DNA of 64,000 nt from Streptomyces sp. NBC_01231. Its GTDB lineage: Bacteria; Actinomycetota; Actinomycetes; Streptomycetales; Streptomycetaceae. This document shows, one piece after another, positions 7,464-16,178 of the stretch. How positions within the stretch are numbered: the first letter of the stretch is position 1; each line of letters begins with the position of its first letter. A model generated the notes under the pieces. The model was not told the origin of the DNA and searched no databases. It worked only from the letters and a program-made list of their open reading frames with translations. The position numbers and the translations under genes are program-made. The stretch is from assembly GCA_035999765.1 (NCBI GenBank), contig CP108521.1:10850001-10914000 (forward strand), given 5' to 3'.

Positions 7464-9116
7464 ATGACCACCCTGAATGATCTCGCAGACCGTTACGTGG
7501 ATGAGTTGGCCCTATTGGATCCGTGCCTTGCCGCGATGATGGGCATCGCCGGACAGGAGGAGCGGCTGACCGACTTCGGTCCTCCGGCGGCGCAGGCGCG
7601 GACGGAGCTGGCGCGTCGCACGCTGAAGGCGGTCAACGACACGCCCGCCGTCGGGGATGCGGAGCGGGTCGCAGCGGCGGTACTGCGTGAGCGGCTCGCC
7701 ACGGAGGTGGCGCTGGCTGACGCCGACGCGTACGGCACACTGCTGGACACCCTTGACGGGCCCATCCAGCGGGTGCGGCACGCGGTGGGACTCCTTGATC
7801 AGGGTAGTGACACTGTGTGGGAAGCGTTGCTGGCGCGGCTGCGGGCCGTCCCGGGAACGCTGGCGGGCTTGCGTGAGAGCCTGGAGACTGCGCGGCGTGG
7901 CGGCCGGGTCGCGCCATACCGTCAGCTCGCCCGTAACGCCCGGGAATGCCGAGACATGCGGAAGTACCTGGCGGGGTTACCCGCCGGGCATAGCGACGGC
8001 GCGTTGCGGAACGTTCTGGACGAAGCTGCGGCGGCTGCGATCGAAGCTTTGACGGGGCTTGCGGCGTACCTGTCGGAGGAGCTCGCAGCGGATGCACCGC
8101 AGCTGGAGGCACTGGGCAGGGACCGCTACCAGCTAGGGGTGCGCGAATTTCTCGGCACCCGACTGGACCTGGAGGAGACCTACGCATGGGGCTGGGACGA
8201 ACTGGCCCGGGTGCGGGCGGAAATGGCAGTGGCGGCGGCGCAGATTGCGCCCGGCGAGCCGGTGCCGGCGGTGCTGGCAGCGCTCGACCGCGACCCGCGG
8301 TACCAGATGACGGGCATTGCGGCGTTCCGCGACTGGATCCAGGAGCTCGCTAACGCCGCCATCGCCGACCTCGACGGGACGCACTTCGCGATCCCCACGC
8401 CGCTGCGGCGGATCGACTGCCGGATTGCCTCCACCGACGGCCCCGCCTCCTATCTGGCACCCAGCGAGGACCTGTCCCGTCTCGGGACGGTCTGGTGGCC
8501 GGTGGCGGACCCGGACGCACCGATCCCGACGTGGACAGTGCCGAGCACGATGTTCCACGAAGGTGTCCCGGGCCATCACCTGCAACTGGGCGTGACGACT
8601 CTCAATACCGCCACCCTCAACCGGTACCAGCGGCTGTCGTGCGAACTGCACTTGGGGCACTGCGAAGGGTGGGGCCTGTACGCCGAGCGGCTGATGGACG
8701 AGCTGGGGTACTTCGCTAACCCGGCGCACCGACTGGGGATGCTGGCCGGTGGGCAGCAACTGCGCGCAGCGCGGGTCGTGCTGGACATCGGGCTGCACCT
8801 GCAGCTCCCAATCCCCGCGGGCACCGGGTTCCATGAGGGAGAGCGGTGGACCCCGCGGCTGGGCCGCGAGTTCCTCACCGAGCACTGCGGGCTGGGCCCG
8901 CCGGGGTTCGTCGAGTTCGAGATCGACCGGTATCTGGGGCGCCCCGGGCAGGCCCTCGCTTACAAGCTGGGAGAGAAGGTATGGCTGGAGGGGCGGGACT
9001 CGGCCCGCCGCCGCGACGGCGCCGCGTTCGACCTCAAGCAGTTCCACCACCACGCCCTGGACCTGGGGCCGATGGGCCTGGACCTGCTGCGCACCGAACT
9101 GACCCGCAAAAACTGA
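7464..9116 (+). CDS. DUF885 family metallopeptidase-like protein
   Basis: 550 residues, the full length for the DUF885 family. The diagnostic HEGVPGHH motif is at residues 365-372, followed by CELHLGHCEGWGLYAERLMD, where family members carry the second metal-binding segment. Late residues include GRPGQALAYKLGEKVW. No signal peptide is visible, so the protein is probably cytoplasmic. DUF885 members are zinc-dependent peptidase-like enzymes of poorly defined substrate. It stands alone and is followed by a strong hairpin at 9318-9350. Confidence 0.9.
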   Translation: MTTLNDLADRYVDELALLDPCLAAMMGIAGQEERLTDFGPPAAQARTELARRTLKAVNDTPAVGDAERVAAAVLRERLATEVALADADAYGTLLDTLDGPIQRVRHAVGLLDQGSDTVWEALLARLRAVPGTLAGLRESLETARRGGRVAPYRQLARNARECRDMRKYLAGLPAGHSDGALRNVLDEAAAAAIEALTGLAAYLSEELAADAPQLEALGRDRYQLGVREFLGTRLDLEETYAWGWDELARVRAEMAVAAAQIAPGEPVPAVLAALDRDPRYQMTGIAAFRDWIQELANAAIADLDGTHFAIPTPLRRIDCRIASTDGPASYLAPSEDLSRLGTVWWPVADPDAPIPTWTVPSTMFHEGVPGHHLQLGVTTLNTATLNRYQRLSCELHLGHCEGWGLYAERLMDELGYFANPAHRLGMLAGGQQLRAARVVLDIGLHLQLPIPAGTGFHEGERWTPRLGREFLTEHCGLGPPGFVEFEIDRYLGRPGQALAYKLGEKVWLEGRDSARRRDGAAFDLKQFHHHALDLGPMGLDLLRTELTRKN

Positions 9117-9560
9117 TCCGCTAGGTCGGCAACGCGTCGAGTACGCGGCCAGGTACAGCGGGAACGCGTCGGTGCCGGCCTCGATCCGGGCGCAGCGCGA
9201 GAACCTGTCGGCCGGGACCGCGCCCCCGAGCGGCGTCGCGGACCACAGGCCACAATCCCCGCCACGAGATGCCACCGACACATCACATGGGCCTGCCAGC
9301 ACACAGCAGCCCACGTCCAGCACACCCGGCCTCGGAGCCCGGGTGTGCTGGCGTGCGGCCGCACCACTGCTGAACAGCCCGTCCCTCGTAGCGGCGCCGT
9401 CCAGCAGGTCGTGCTGGGCCTGTTGCGCGGAGGCCTGCGAACCGGCCCACGGTGCCCAGGCGAGCCGCCGCGGCTGACTCCTTTGCCATCACCACTTCTT
9501 CTGACGGGCGCATGGGCGGCAGGGTGTCTGCGAAATCTGAAGGCGCAGAGGGCCTGTTTT
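9117..9560. other. gene-free stretch with hairpin
   Basis: 444 bp between the DUF885 gene and the end of the convergent HxlR gene. No coding signal was found except a short antisense stretch (ARIEAGTDAFPLYLAAY) that could be a relic of an unrelated gene. It contains the 12-bp hairpin listed separately. Confidence 0.5.
9318..9350. terminator. 12-bp perfect hairpin between convergent genes
   Basis: CAGCACACCCGG at 9318-9329 pairs with CCGGGTGTGCTG at 9339-9350 across a 9-nt loop. It lies downstream of the DUF885 gene and of the convergent HxlR gene. It probably ends transcription from one or both sides; there is no U-tract, which is common in Streptomyces. Confidence 0.6.
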
Positions 9561-10019
9561 CTATCGGGTCTTCTGCACGTGGGTGGTGTCAGCGTCGAGG
9601 AGGGTGCCGTCGGCGCCCGTCGGCACAATTTCCGGCACAGGGGTGCCGTGCTGGTCGACAAGGGTGGAGTGAGTCTCGCCGGGAGCGAAAGCGTGCTGTT
9701 CTCCCCACTGTCGCAAAGTGAGGATGACGGGGAAGAGGGCCAGGCCGGTGGGGGTGAGTGCGTATTCCTGGCGGCGGCCCGATGGTGCGGTGCGCTGGGC
9801 GAGAAGCCCGTGAGCGGTGAGCTTGCGGAGGCGGTCGGTGAGGATGTTGCGGGCGATGCCGGTGCGTCGCTGAAACTCGGTGAACGATCGCGCCCCGTCC
9901 ATCGCGTCGCGGATGACGAGAAGGCTCCACCTGTCGCCGACGAGGTCGAGCGTACGGGCGACGGGGCAGTCGGGGTCGGTCCAGTCGAGGTTCGGAGCAG
10001 GCATGGTGGTGCGTGACAT
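9561..10019 (-). CDS. HxlR-family transcriptional regulator
   Basis: 152 residues. A winged helix-turn-helix of HxlR type: CPVARTLDLVGDRWSLLVIR near residues 17-36, then FTEFQRRTGIARNILTDRL, LTAHGLLAQR and REYALTPTGLAL. The ATG at 10019 is preceded by GGGAGG at good spacing; an upstream ATG would add 12 unconserved residues. It is divergent from an MFS exporter gene with 87 bp between them, the usual arrangement for a local repressor of an efflux pump. The single Cys in the N-terminal CPV motif is the residue used for sensing in some HxlR proteins. Confidence 0.9.
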   Translation of the reverse strand: MSRTTMPAPNLDWTDPDCPVARTLDLVGDRWSLLVIRDAMDGARSFTEFQRRTGIARNILTDRLRKLTAHGLLAQRTAPSGRRQEYALTPTGLALFPVILTLRQWGEQHAFAPGETHSTLVDQHGTPVPEIVPTGADGTLLDADTTHVQKTR

Positions 10020-10106
10020 GACACCTCCCAATGAGTTGCGGATTGAAACCATCATGCCGTACGGTCAAAATGGTTGCGATTTGCTACTGATCGGGATTGG
10101 AGTGCA
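10020..10106. promoter_or_regulatory. divergent promoter region of hxlR-type gene and MFS gene
   Basis: 87 bp between two divergent starts. An inverted repeat AACCAT (10048-10053) and ATGGTT (10070-10075) lies centrally and is the best operator candidate for the HxlR protein. Promoter hexamers are not clear. Confidence 0.45.
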
Positions 10107-11366
10107 ATGAACGTATGGCGGCGGTTACTGCTCGCGGTGGTGTGCGGTGTCGCTGTGGCGAGCATCTATGCCGCGCAGCCGGTTCTGGAGCCGATGGGAC
10201 GCGATCTCGGTGTATCGGCAGAACTCGCGGGGTGGATCGTCGCGGCCGGCCAGTTCGGCTATCTGGCAGGGCTACTGCTGCTGGTACCACTTGGCGACGT
10301 GGTCGACAGGCGCCGACTCATCGCCGTCCACCTGGCGATCACCGCAATGGGCATGATCCTTACGGCCTCGGCGTCAGCCGCGTGGGTGGCGTTCGCGGGG
10401 CTAGCGGCGGCTGGGGTGTTCGCGGTCGTGGTGCAGACCACGGTGGCCTACGCCGCGTCGGTCTCGCTGCCTGCCGAACGCGGACGGAACATCGGTGTCG
10501 TGACCTCGGGCGTTGTCGTCGGCATCCTGGGCGCGCGGGTCGTCACCGGCACGCTCGCCGAGGCGTGGGGCTGGCGGAGCGTCTATGTCGTGCTCGCGGT
10601 GCTGTCACTCGGGCTCGCAGCCCTCGTCCTCGTCGTACTGCCATCAGAGGAGCGCCCCAACCCACCTACGGGGTACAAGCAGGTCGTCGTCTCACTCGGC
10701 GGAATGTTCGGGCAGCGCATCTTCCTGACGCGCGGGCTCATCGCGTTCTTCTTGTTCGCATCGTTCGGAACTCTGTGGAGCGGACTGTCCTTTCCGCTGG
10801 CGGACACGCCGTGGCAGCTGAGCGAGAGCCAGATCGGACTGTTCGGCATCGCCGGACTCGCCGGCGCACTCGGTGCGGCACGCGCGGGACGGTGGGCGGA
10901 TGCAGGACGGGCGGCCCCGGTCACCGGTCTCGCGCTCACCCTGCTGATCCTCTCGTGGGCAGCGATCGCGCAGCTGCCGTGGTCACTGTGGCTCCTCACC
11001 GTCGGAATCGTGGTTCTCGACTTTGCTGTCCAGGCCGTGCATGTGAGCAACCAGCACCTGCTCACCGCCGCGCATCCGGATCGCGTCAGCAGCGTCATCG
11101 GCGGCTACATGGTCTTCTATTCACTCGGCTCTGCCCTCGGCGCAGCCGCAACCACCGCCACCTTTACCGCCTACGGCTGGGCGGGCTCCAGTCTCCTCGG
11201 GGCCGGATTCGCGGCCTGCGCGCTGGCTGTCTGGGCGACCAATAGGCGACTACCCCTCAATAGCACGAACCTCCAATCCGAGAAGGCAGGCACGCACCAG
11301 GCGCGGGAGGAAACGCAAAGCAGCGTCCAAGCCGGACAAGCGATGGATAACCCCAAGGTTTTCTGA
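10107..11366 (+). CDS. MFS transporter
   Basis: 419 residues with about twelve hydrophobic segments. The loop 2-3 motif reads PLGDVVDRRRL, the MFS A-motif position. The first segment RLLLAVVCGVAVASIYAAQP and the tail resemble drug:proton antiporters of the YgaY/Cmx group. ATG at 10107 is chosen because the membrane segment begins right after it. The substrate is unknown. The divergent HxlR gene is the likely regulator. The last 40 residues are polar and unusual for the family (EKAGTHQAREETQSSVQAGQ), perhaps because the 3' end was replaced. Confidence 0.88.
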   Translation: MNVWRRLLLAVVCGVAVASIYAAQPVLEPMGRDLGVSAELAGWIVAAGQFGYLAGLLLLVPLGDVVDRRRLIAVHLAITAMGMILTASASAAWVAFAGLAAAGVFAVVVQTTVAYAASVSLPAERGRNIGVVTSGVVVGILGARVVTGTLAEAWGWRSVYVVLAVLSLGLAALVLVVLPSEERPNPPTGYKQVVVSLGGMFGQRIFLTRGLIAFFLFASFGTLWSGLSFPLADTPWQLSESQIGLFGIAGLAGALGAARAGRWADAGRAAPVTGLALTLLILSWAAIAQLPWSLWLLTVGIVVLDFAVQAVHVSNQHLLTAAHPDRVSSVIGGYMVFYSLGSALGAAATTATFTAYGWAGSSLLGAGFAACALAVWATNRRLPLNSTNLQSEKAGTHQAREETQSSVQAGQAMDNPKVF

Positions 11367-11856
11367 GTGCTCCCTGGTCTTTGTAAACCCAGGACCTGGT
11401 CCTCCTTCCCCGACCTACGTGGGATTCGTTCCGTGCTACCAGCTCGGGGTTTCCTGTTGGCGGCGTTCGAGACCGACGAGCTGGTTGGGTTTCGTGCTCG
11501 CCGCCCGTTCTGTCGGGCTGACGGACAGTACGGTCGCCTCGGAACGTGATGCACCTGAAGCAGGTGCGGGCCTAGTTCGGTCGGCGTTGTGGAAGATGCA
11601 GCCCCACACGCTGACCTCTACCTCGGCAATGTGTGCGGGACACGGCCAGCGAGTCCCAGGTCGGTGGCTGGTGTCGTGTCTTTCCCCGGTCACCCGGACG
11701 GCGTACGCGGTTCCTCGTCGAACTCCCGGTGCCGTCGCGGCCGGTGCGTGCACAGTGGGCTCCGGCCCGGTTCCCGGTGGAATCCCCCTCCGCCGGGGGC
11801 CGGACCGGAACCCACTGCGCGACGCCACTGGCCCGCGTCCCCGCATCCGGGCCTAA
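11367..11856. other. gene-free stretch
   Basis: 490 bp with no recognisable gene. All open frames here lack codon bias or family resemblance. It ends at the second tpg relic. Confidence 0.5.
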
Positions 11857-12119
11857 GCCAGGAAGCAGGCCGCCACCAGCACCGGCCTGGTCGTCGACAC
11901 CCGCGCCCGGTTCGGCTTCACCGCGGCTCCCGGCACCACCGACGACGCCCGCATCCGCCACCTGACCATCGCCCTGCCCCCGCAGTACGCGGCCCGCCTC
12001 TTCGACGCCCAGGACGCCGGCGCGAGCGACAGCTGCGCGACATCGCCGCCGAAGGCCTGGGGGAGATGTACTTCCGCGATTGCGGCCGCCGCGCCCAGGG
12101 CCTGTGGCTCTATCAGTGA
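11857..12119 (+). pseudogene. tpg: second Tpg-like terminal protein relic (C-terminal part, frameshifted)
   Basis: From 11857 the frame reads ARKQAATSTGLVVDTRARFG, FTAAPGTTDDARIRHLTIAL and PPQYAARLFDAQDAGAS. Near 12015-12030 one base is lost or gained, and coding moves to the frame giving QLRDIAAEGLGEMYF and RDCGRRAQGLWLYQ plus a stop. This matches the C-terminal two thirds of Streptomyces Tpg and is collinear with the same domain at 2930-3180. The DNA-binding N-terminus is missing. Two different tpg relics within 10 kb imply that ends of more than one linear replicon have been joined here. Confidence 0.72.
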
Positions 12120-12254
12120 GTTCTGGCTCTGGTCCACTTCGTGTGGGCGTGTACGTAGAATGACTGTTGATCTTCGTGTGATGCCGGTTGAGTTCGCCCG
12201 AAAATCGCTCGGTTGGATGGTGGTGTGGTCGACAGCCCTTCGCTGTGGAGAAGT

Positions 12255-12940
12255 GTTACCGGAGTTGGACGAGCTGCTGTCCTCGGTCGAGGGCGTGTTG
12301 GTCGAGTCGGTCGAGGTGACCGACGCAGTTGTCCGGGTAGAGGCTCATACGACCGCTGGGTGGGCGGACTGCCCGGGGCGCGGATGCTGGTCGGCGCGAA
12401 TACATGGCTCCTACCTGCGATTCCCTCGTGATCTGCCGACGGCGGGCAAGTTCGTCGTGGCGTCGTTGCGGGTGCGGCGGTTGGTCTGCGAGGAAAAACC
12501 CTGCGACCGTAAGACCTTCGCCGAGCAAGTACCGGGCCTCACCCGGAGGTTCGGGCGGCGGACCGAGCGGCTGCGGTCGACGCTTGTGTCGGTGGGTCTT
12601 GCGGGCCGGGTCGGGCCGGCGCCCAGATGACGGACGCATTCAAGGGTCCGGTCAGCCGGAACACCTGCTGAGGCTGATCGCCACGCTTCCGGACCCCGTC
12701 ACCACCACGCCCCGCGTGGTCGGTGTGGACGAATACGCCCAGCGCAAGGGCCATAGCTACGGAATCGTGCTCGTCGACGTCGAAACACGTCGACCGGTCG
12801 ACGTTCTTCCCGACGGGGAGGCGGACACGCTCGCGGCATGGCTCGCTGAGCGGCCCGGCATCGAGATCGTCTGCCGTGACCGGGCCCCCTTCTTCGCCGA
12901 GGGCGCCGTCCGCGGCGCCCCACAGGCCCTCCAGGTCGCT
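12255..12940 (+). pseudogene. ISL3-family transposase, N-terminal half, multiply frameshifted
   Basis: LPELDELLSSVEGVLVESVE and an SYLRFPRDLPTAGK zinc-ribbon region lead to FAEQVPGLTRRFGRRTERLR. Between about 12605 and 12670 the frame changes twice. Coding then resumes with VTTTPRVVGVDEYAQRKGHS, the first catalytic Asp block of ISL3 transposases, and RPGIEIVCRDRAPFFAEGA. The gene stops exactly at 12940, where unrelated DNA begins. It is a distinct copy from the ISL3 element at 19-20.5 kb. Confidence 0.8.
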
Positions 12941-12987
12941 TACTGGGCCAGACAGATCGAAGCCCTCGAGCGCGAACCCTGCCAGTA
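12941..12987 (+). repeat. 47-bp segment identical to 34456-34502
   Basis: All 47 bases equal a part of the gene at 33991-34734 (it encodes YWARQIEALEREPCQ there). Here the segment is cut off on both sides and lies between an ISL3 fragment and an IS630 fragment. Confidence 0.9.
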
Positions 12988-13194
12988 GTTGAACCGGTGG
13001 ATCACGTCGCGGACGGTGTCCTCGTCGGCGTGCACGAGCTGGGCGATGACCGGCACGCGGTTCCCGCCGGCCGAGGCGAGCAGCATCATCGCGCGCCGGT
13101 AGCGCACCGAACTGGTGTTGCCCCGGCGCACGATCTGCTGCAGCCGCTGTCCTTCCTGATCGGTCAGTCTGCGGACTCGAACGGGCTCTGCCAC
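12988..13194 (-). pseudogene. IS630-family transposase N-terminal relic
   Basis: The minus frame starts at GTG 13194 (VAEPVRVRRLTDQEGQRLQQ) and continues IVRRGNTSSVRYRRAMMLLA to DEDTVRDVIHRFN, where it ends abruptly at the 47-bp repeat. This is the helix-turn-helix start of IS630-type transposases. The catalytic domain is missing. Confidence 0.75.
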
Positions 13195-13296
13195 CGCGCC
13201 TCCACCTGTCGGACGGCCTATCGGCTCACATCCAATCGGTCCCGCACCCACCACCGTGACCCGCAACCCGGTGAACCATCCCGGTCACAGCTCTAG

Positions 13297-14737
13297 TAGG
13301 GCTTGGTCATCTCCACTCGTGGGTGGCGTGTCCGCTGGTCCATGAGCGTCGTTGGGGTGGTGTGACACCTGAGGAGATGGCCGGGGTCCGGGAGGACCTG
13401 GAGGCGTTCGCGGCGGAGTTGTTCGACGGGTTCTTCCGTGCGGACCAGCGGCGGTGGGGGCAGGCGTATGTGCGCGGGCTGCTGCTGGACGGCCGGCGTA
13501 AATCGGTGGAGCCGATGGCGGCCCGTCTCGGTAAGGACGGTAACCGTCAGGCGCTGGCGCACTTCATCACTTCCAGTCCGTGGGATGCGGCGCATGTGCG
13601 GGCCCGGCTGGCCTGGAGGATGCACGAGGCGATCGGCCCGGAGGTGTTGATCGTCGATGACACCGGCTTTTTGAAGGACGGGGACGCGTCGGCGTGTGTG
13701 TCGCGGCAGTACACCGGCACCGCTGGCAAGGTCACCAAATGCCAGGTCGGGGTGTCGCTGCATCTGGCCCGGGATCATGCCTCGGCCGCGGTGAACTGGC
13801 GGCTGTTCCTGCCCGCTTCCTGGGATCCGGCCTCTTCGGAGGCGGACCCGGACAAGGTCGCCCGCCGCACCCGCTGCGGCATCCCTGCCCAGGTGGGGCA
13901 TGTGGAGAAGTGGCACTGGCCCTGGACATGATGGACGAGACCCGGTCGTGGGGCATCGACATTCCCCTGGTCGTCGCGGACGCAGGTTACGGTGATGCCG
14001 CCGCCTTCCGCCACGGTCTGGAAGAGCGCGATCTGCCCTATGCGGTCGGCATCTCCGGCCGTCACACCGCCCATCCGGCCGAGGTCCGGCTCGTCCAGCC
14101 TGCCTATGCGGGCACCGGCCGGCCACCGAAGATGCAGTACTCCGAGCCTGCGCAGACCGTGAAAGAGCTGGTCATCGCGGCCGGGAGGACGGCCGCCAGG
14201 CCGGTGTCCTGGCGGGAGGGCTCCCGCCCTGGCAAAGGGATCAGCGGCTTCAGACGTATGTACTCGCGGTTCGTGGCTCTGCGCATCCGCCCGGCCGGAC
14301 GCGGCGTCCGTCAGGCCACCGACGGTCCTGAACTGCCCGAACGCTGGCTGCTGGCCGAGTGGCCTGCCACCGAACCCGAACCCGTGCAGTTCTGGCTCTC
14401 CAACCTGCCCTCCGGCATGCCACTGGCCACCCTGGTCCGCCTCGCCAAACTGCGCTGGCGCATCGAACACGACTACCGCGAGATGAAACAAGCCCTGGGC
14501 CTGGCCCACTTCGAGGGCCGCACCTGGGGTGGCTGGCACCACCACGTCACCCTCGTCTCCGCCGCCCACGCCTTCTGCACGCTGCAACGACTGGTACGAG
14601 ACCCAAAAGACGCGGCGCAGGACTGAGCCTCTATCAAGTGGTCCGGGAACTGCAGACCATCCTCGCCACCTGGACCGGCGCCTGCCCCACCTGCCGCCGC
14701 AACATACCCACCCCGATACCAACCTGACCAAGCCCTA
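13297..14737 (+). mobile_element. IS701-family insertion sequence, complete ends
   Basis: Terminal inverted repeats TAGGGCTTGGTCA (13297-13309) and TGACCAAGCCCTA (14725-14737) are perfect. CTAG flanks the element on both sides (13293-13296 and 14738-14741), matching the 4-bp YTAR-type duplication known for IS701. The element is 1441 bp. Its transposase frame is broken twice (see next entry), so it should not move by itself. Confidence 0.88.
13365..14727 (+). pseudogene. IS701-family transposase, two frameshifts
   Basis: Frame one gives TPEEMAGVREDLEAFAAELF through VLIVDDTGFLKDGDASACVS to GIPAQVGHVEKW. It shifts near 13905 to a frame with GIDIPLVVADAGYGDAAAFR and KLRWRIEHDYREMKQALGLA. A second shift near 14605 gives SLYQVVRELQTILATWTGAC and the normal end. 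The three acidic catalytic positions (VDDTGF, VADAGYG, the RIEHDYREMK helix) are all still encoded, so only the indels kill it. Confidence 0.88.
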
Positions 14738-14796
14738 CTAGTGTCCTGCGCCAGTAGTTGATCGTTAGTAGTTGTGCGACTTCTGCTGCTGGTGCG

Positions 14797-14866
14797 TCAG
14801 TTCCTCGTCGGGGCCCGAAACTGGAACCGTTGCTGCTGTCTGATGACGAGCGGGCGACCAGGCTGT
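14797..14866 (+). pseudogene. second IS630-family transposase N-terminal relic
   Basis: VPRRGPKLEPLLLSDDERAT matches the very start of IS630-type transposases. It runs in frame into the truncated FMN reductase that follows, creating a false fused start. Confidence 0.55.
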
Positions 14867-14899
14867 CGAGCCGCTCCGCCAGGAACCGGCGCTGCATCT

Positions 14900-15414
14900 G
14901 CCCCGAGATCGCCGGGTGGGTACTCAAGACAGCCCAGCAGAACAGCCGTCTCACCTACGAGCCCGTGGACCTCGCCGAGGTCGCGCTGCCGTTCCTGGAC
15001 GAGCCGCGCAAGCCCGCCCTCGGTCAGTACGAGCACGAGCACACGCGCCGCTGGAGCCGGGCGGCCAGCGGCTACGGCGGGTTTCTCTTCGTCTTCTCGC
15101 AGTACAACTGGGGCTACCCCGCGGTTCTGAAGAACGCCCTCGACTTCTTCTACGCGGAGTGGCGCGACAAGCCCGCCGCCGTCGCCAGTTGCGGCACCCG
15201 CGGCGGCAACCGGGCCGTCGCCCAGCTGCGCGGTGCGCTCCAAGGGCTGCACATGCGCATCATCGACCAGAACCTCGAGCTGGTCGTCACCGACGCCGAC
15301 GTCGACGAGGACGAGCAACTCACTGACGTCGCCGCCACCTTGCAGCCGTTCACCGGACAGGTACGACTGGTGGACGCCCAGCTGACCGAGCTCCTCACCG
15401 ACGACCAGCAGTAA
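14900..15414 (+). CDS. NADPH-dependent FMN reductase family protein, 5' end replaced
   Basis: About 170 residues of a flavodoxin-like NAD(P)H:FMN reductase: PEIAGWVLKTAQQ, VDLAEVALPFLDEP, YGGFLFVFSQYNWGYPAVLK and FYAEWRDKPAAVASCGTRGG. The NWGYPAVLKNALD segment is the flavin-contact signature of this family. The expected N-terminal GSTRxGR phosphate loop is missing and replaced by IS630-derived codons, so flavin binding is doubtful. There is no credible start in the remaining core; I give the beginning of the homologous part. It probably supplied reduced flavin or reduced quinones. Confidence 0.7.
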
Positions 15415-15479
15415 TCGGCGATCAGCAGCCGCCTGGCGCCAGTCGGGCAGAGCCCAGAAGCGTCGGCCTCGATCCGGGC

Positions 15480-16097
15480 TCAGGCTGGCCGGTCCGTGGC
15501 CCGGAGGCCGTCCATCAGGAGGTTCAGCAGGCGGCGGGCCTGAGCTTCGCGCTCGGGTCGGGGGGCCACGGTGAAGATGCCGATGAGGGCGGCGGCGATG
15601 TCTTCGGCGGTGACGTCGGAGCGGAGGTCGCCCGCCGCGCGGCCGGCGTCGAGCATCCTGGTGATGGCCGTCAGGAGCTCGGTCCGAGTCTGCGCATGGG
15701 CGATCTCACCCGACTCGATCATCGCGAGCAGCGTGTCGAGCATGCCGTTCTTGGTCGCGATCCAGTCCCCGAACAAGTCCATCCAGCGCCGCATTGCCGC
15801 AGCCGGGGCCAGCCGACCGAGCAGCTCGTGGGCGCCGGTTGTCAGCCGCACGACCTGGTCCCGGTAGACCGCGTCGACCAGTGATTCGCGGGTCGGGAAG
15901 TGCCGGTAGAGCGTGGCGATGCCGACCCCGGCCTCGCGGGCGATCGCGCGCATCGACGGCTCGGCGTCCGCCGAGGCGAACACGCGAGTCGCCACCGCGA
16001 GCAGCTGGTCACGATTGCGGGCCGCGTCCGCCCGTGGCGCGCGTATCTCCGCGTCAGTCGAAACGGAACGCGCTCCGTTTGTGTTACGGTCATCCAT
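15480..16097 (-). CDS. TetR-family transcriptional regulator
   Basis: 205 residues. The N-terminal helix-turn-helix reads AREAGVGIATLYRHFPTRES at about residues 54-73, preceded by NRDQLLAVATRVFASADAEP. A helical ligand domain follows. It is divergent from an NADP-dependent oxidoreductase gene. Two copies of the palindrome AAACGGA-N6-TCCGTTT lie at its 5' end, one in the intergenic space and one within codons 6-12, so autorepression is likely. If the inner site is a true promoter operator, the real start could be later, but no better start codon with a ribosome site is seen. Confidence 0.9.
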   Translation of the reverse strand: MDDRNTNGARSVSTDAEIRAPRADAARNRDQLLAVATRVFASADAEPSMRAIAREAGVGIATLYRHFPTRESLVDAVYRDQVVRLTTGAHELLGRLAPAAAMRRWMDLFGDWIATKNGMLDTLLAMIESGEIAHAQTRTELLTAITRMLDAGRAAGDLRSDVTAEDIAAALIGIFTVAPRPEREAQARRLLNLLMDGLRATDRPA

Positions 16098-16119
16098 GTA
16101 AACGGAGCATAGTCCGTTT
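16061..16119. promoter_or_regulatory. paired TetR operators
   Basis: AAACGGA-N6-TCCGTTT occurs at 16061-16080 and again at 16100-16119, starts 39 bp apart. Both are perfect 7-bp inverted repeats with the same arms and different 6-bp centres. They flank and overlap the start of the TetR gene and lie 60-118 bp before the oxidoreductase start, so one regulator could control both directions. Confidence 0.8.
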
Positions 16120-16178
16120 CAGTGCGTCCGTGCGTCCGTGCATCCACTGCGTACGCAGGTCCAAGGAGACAGAGGAAC

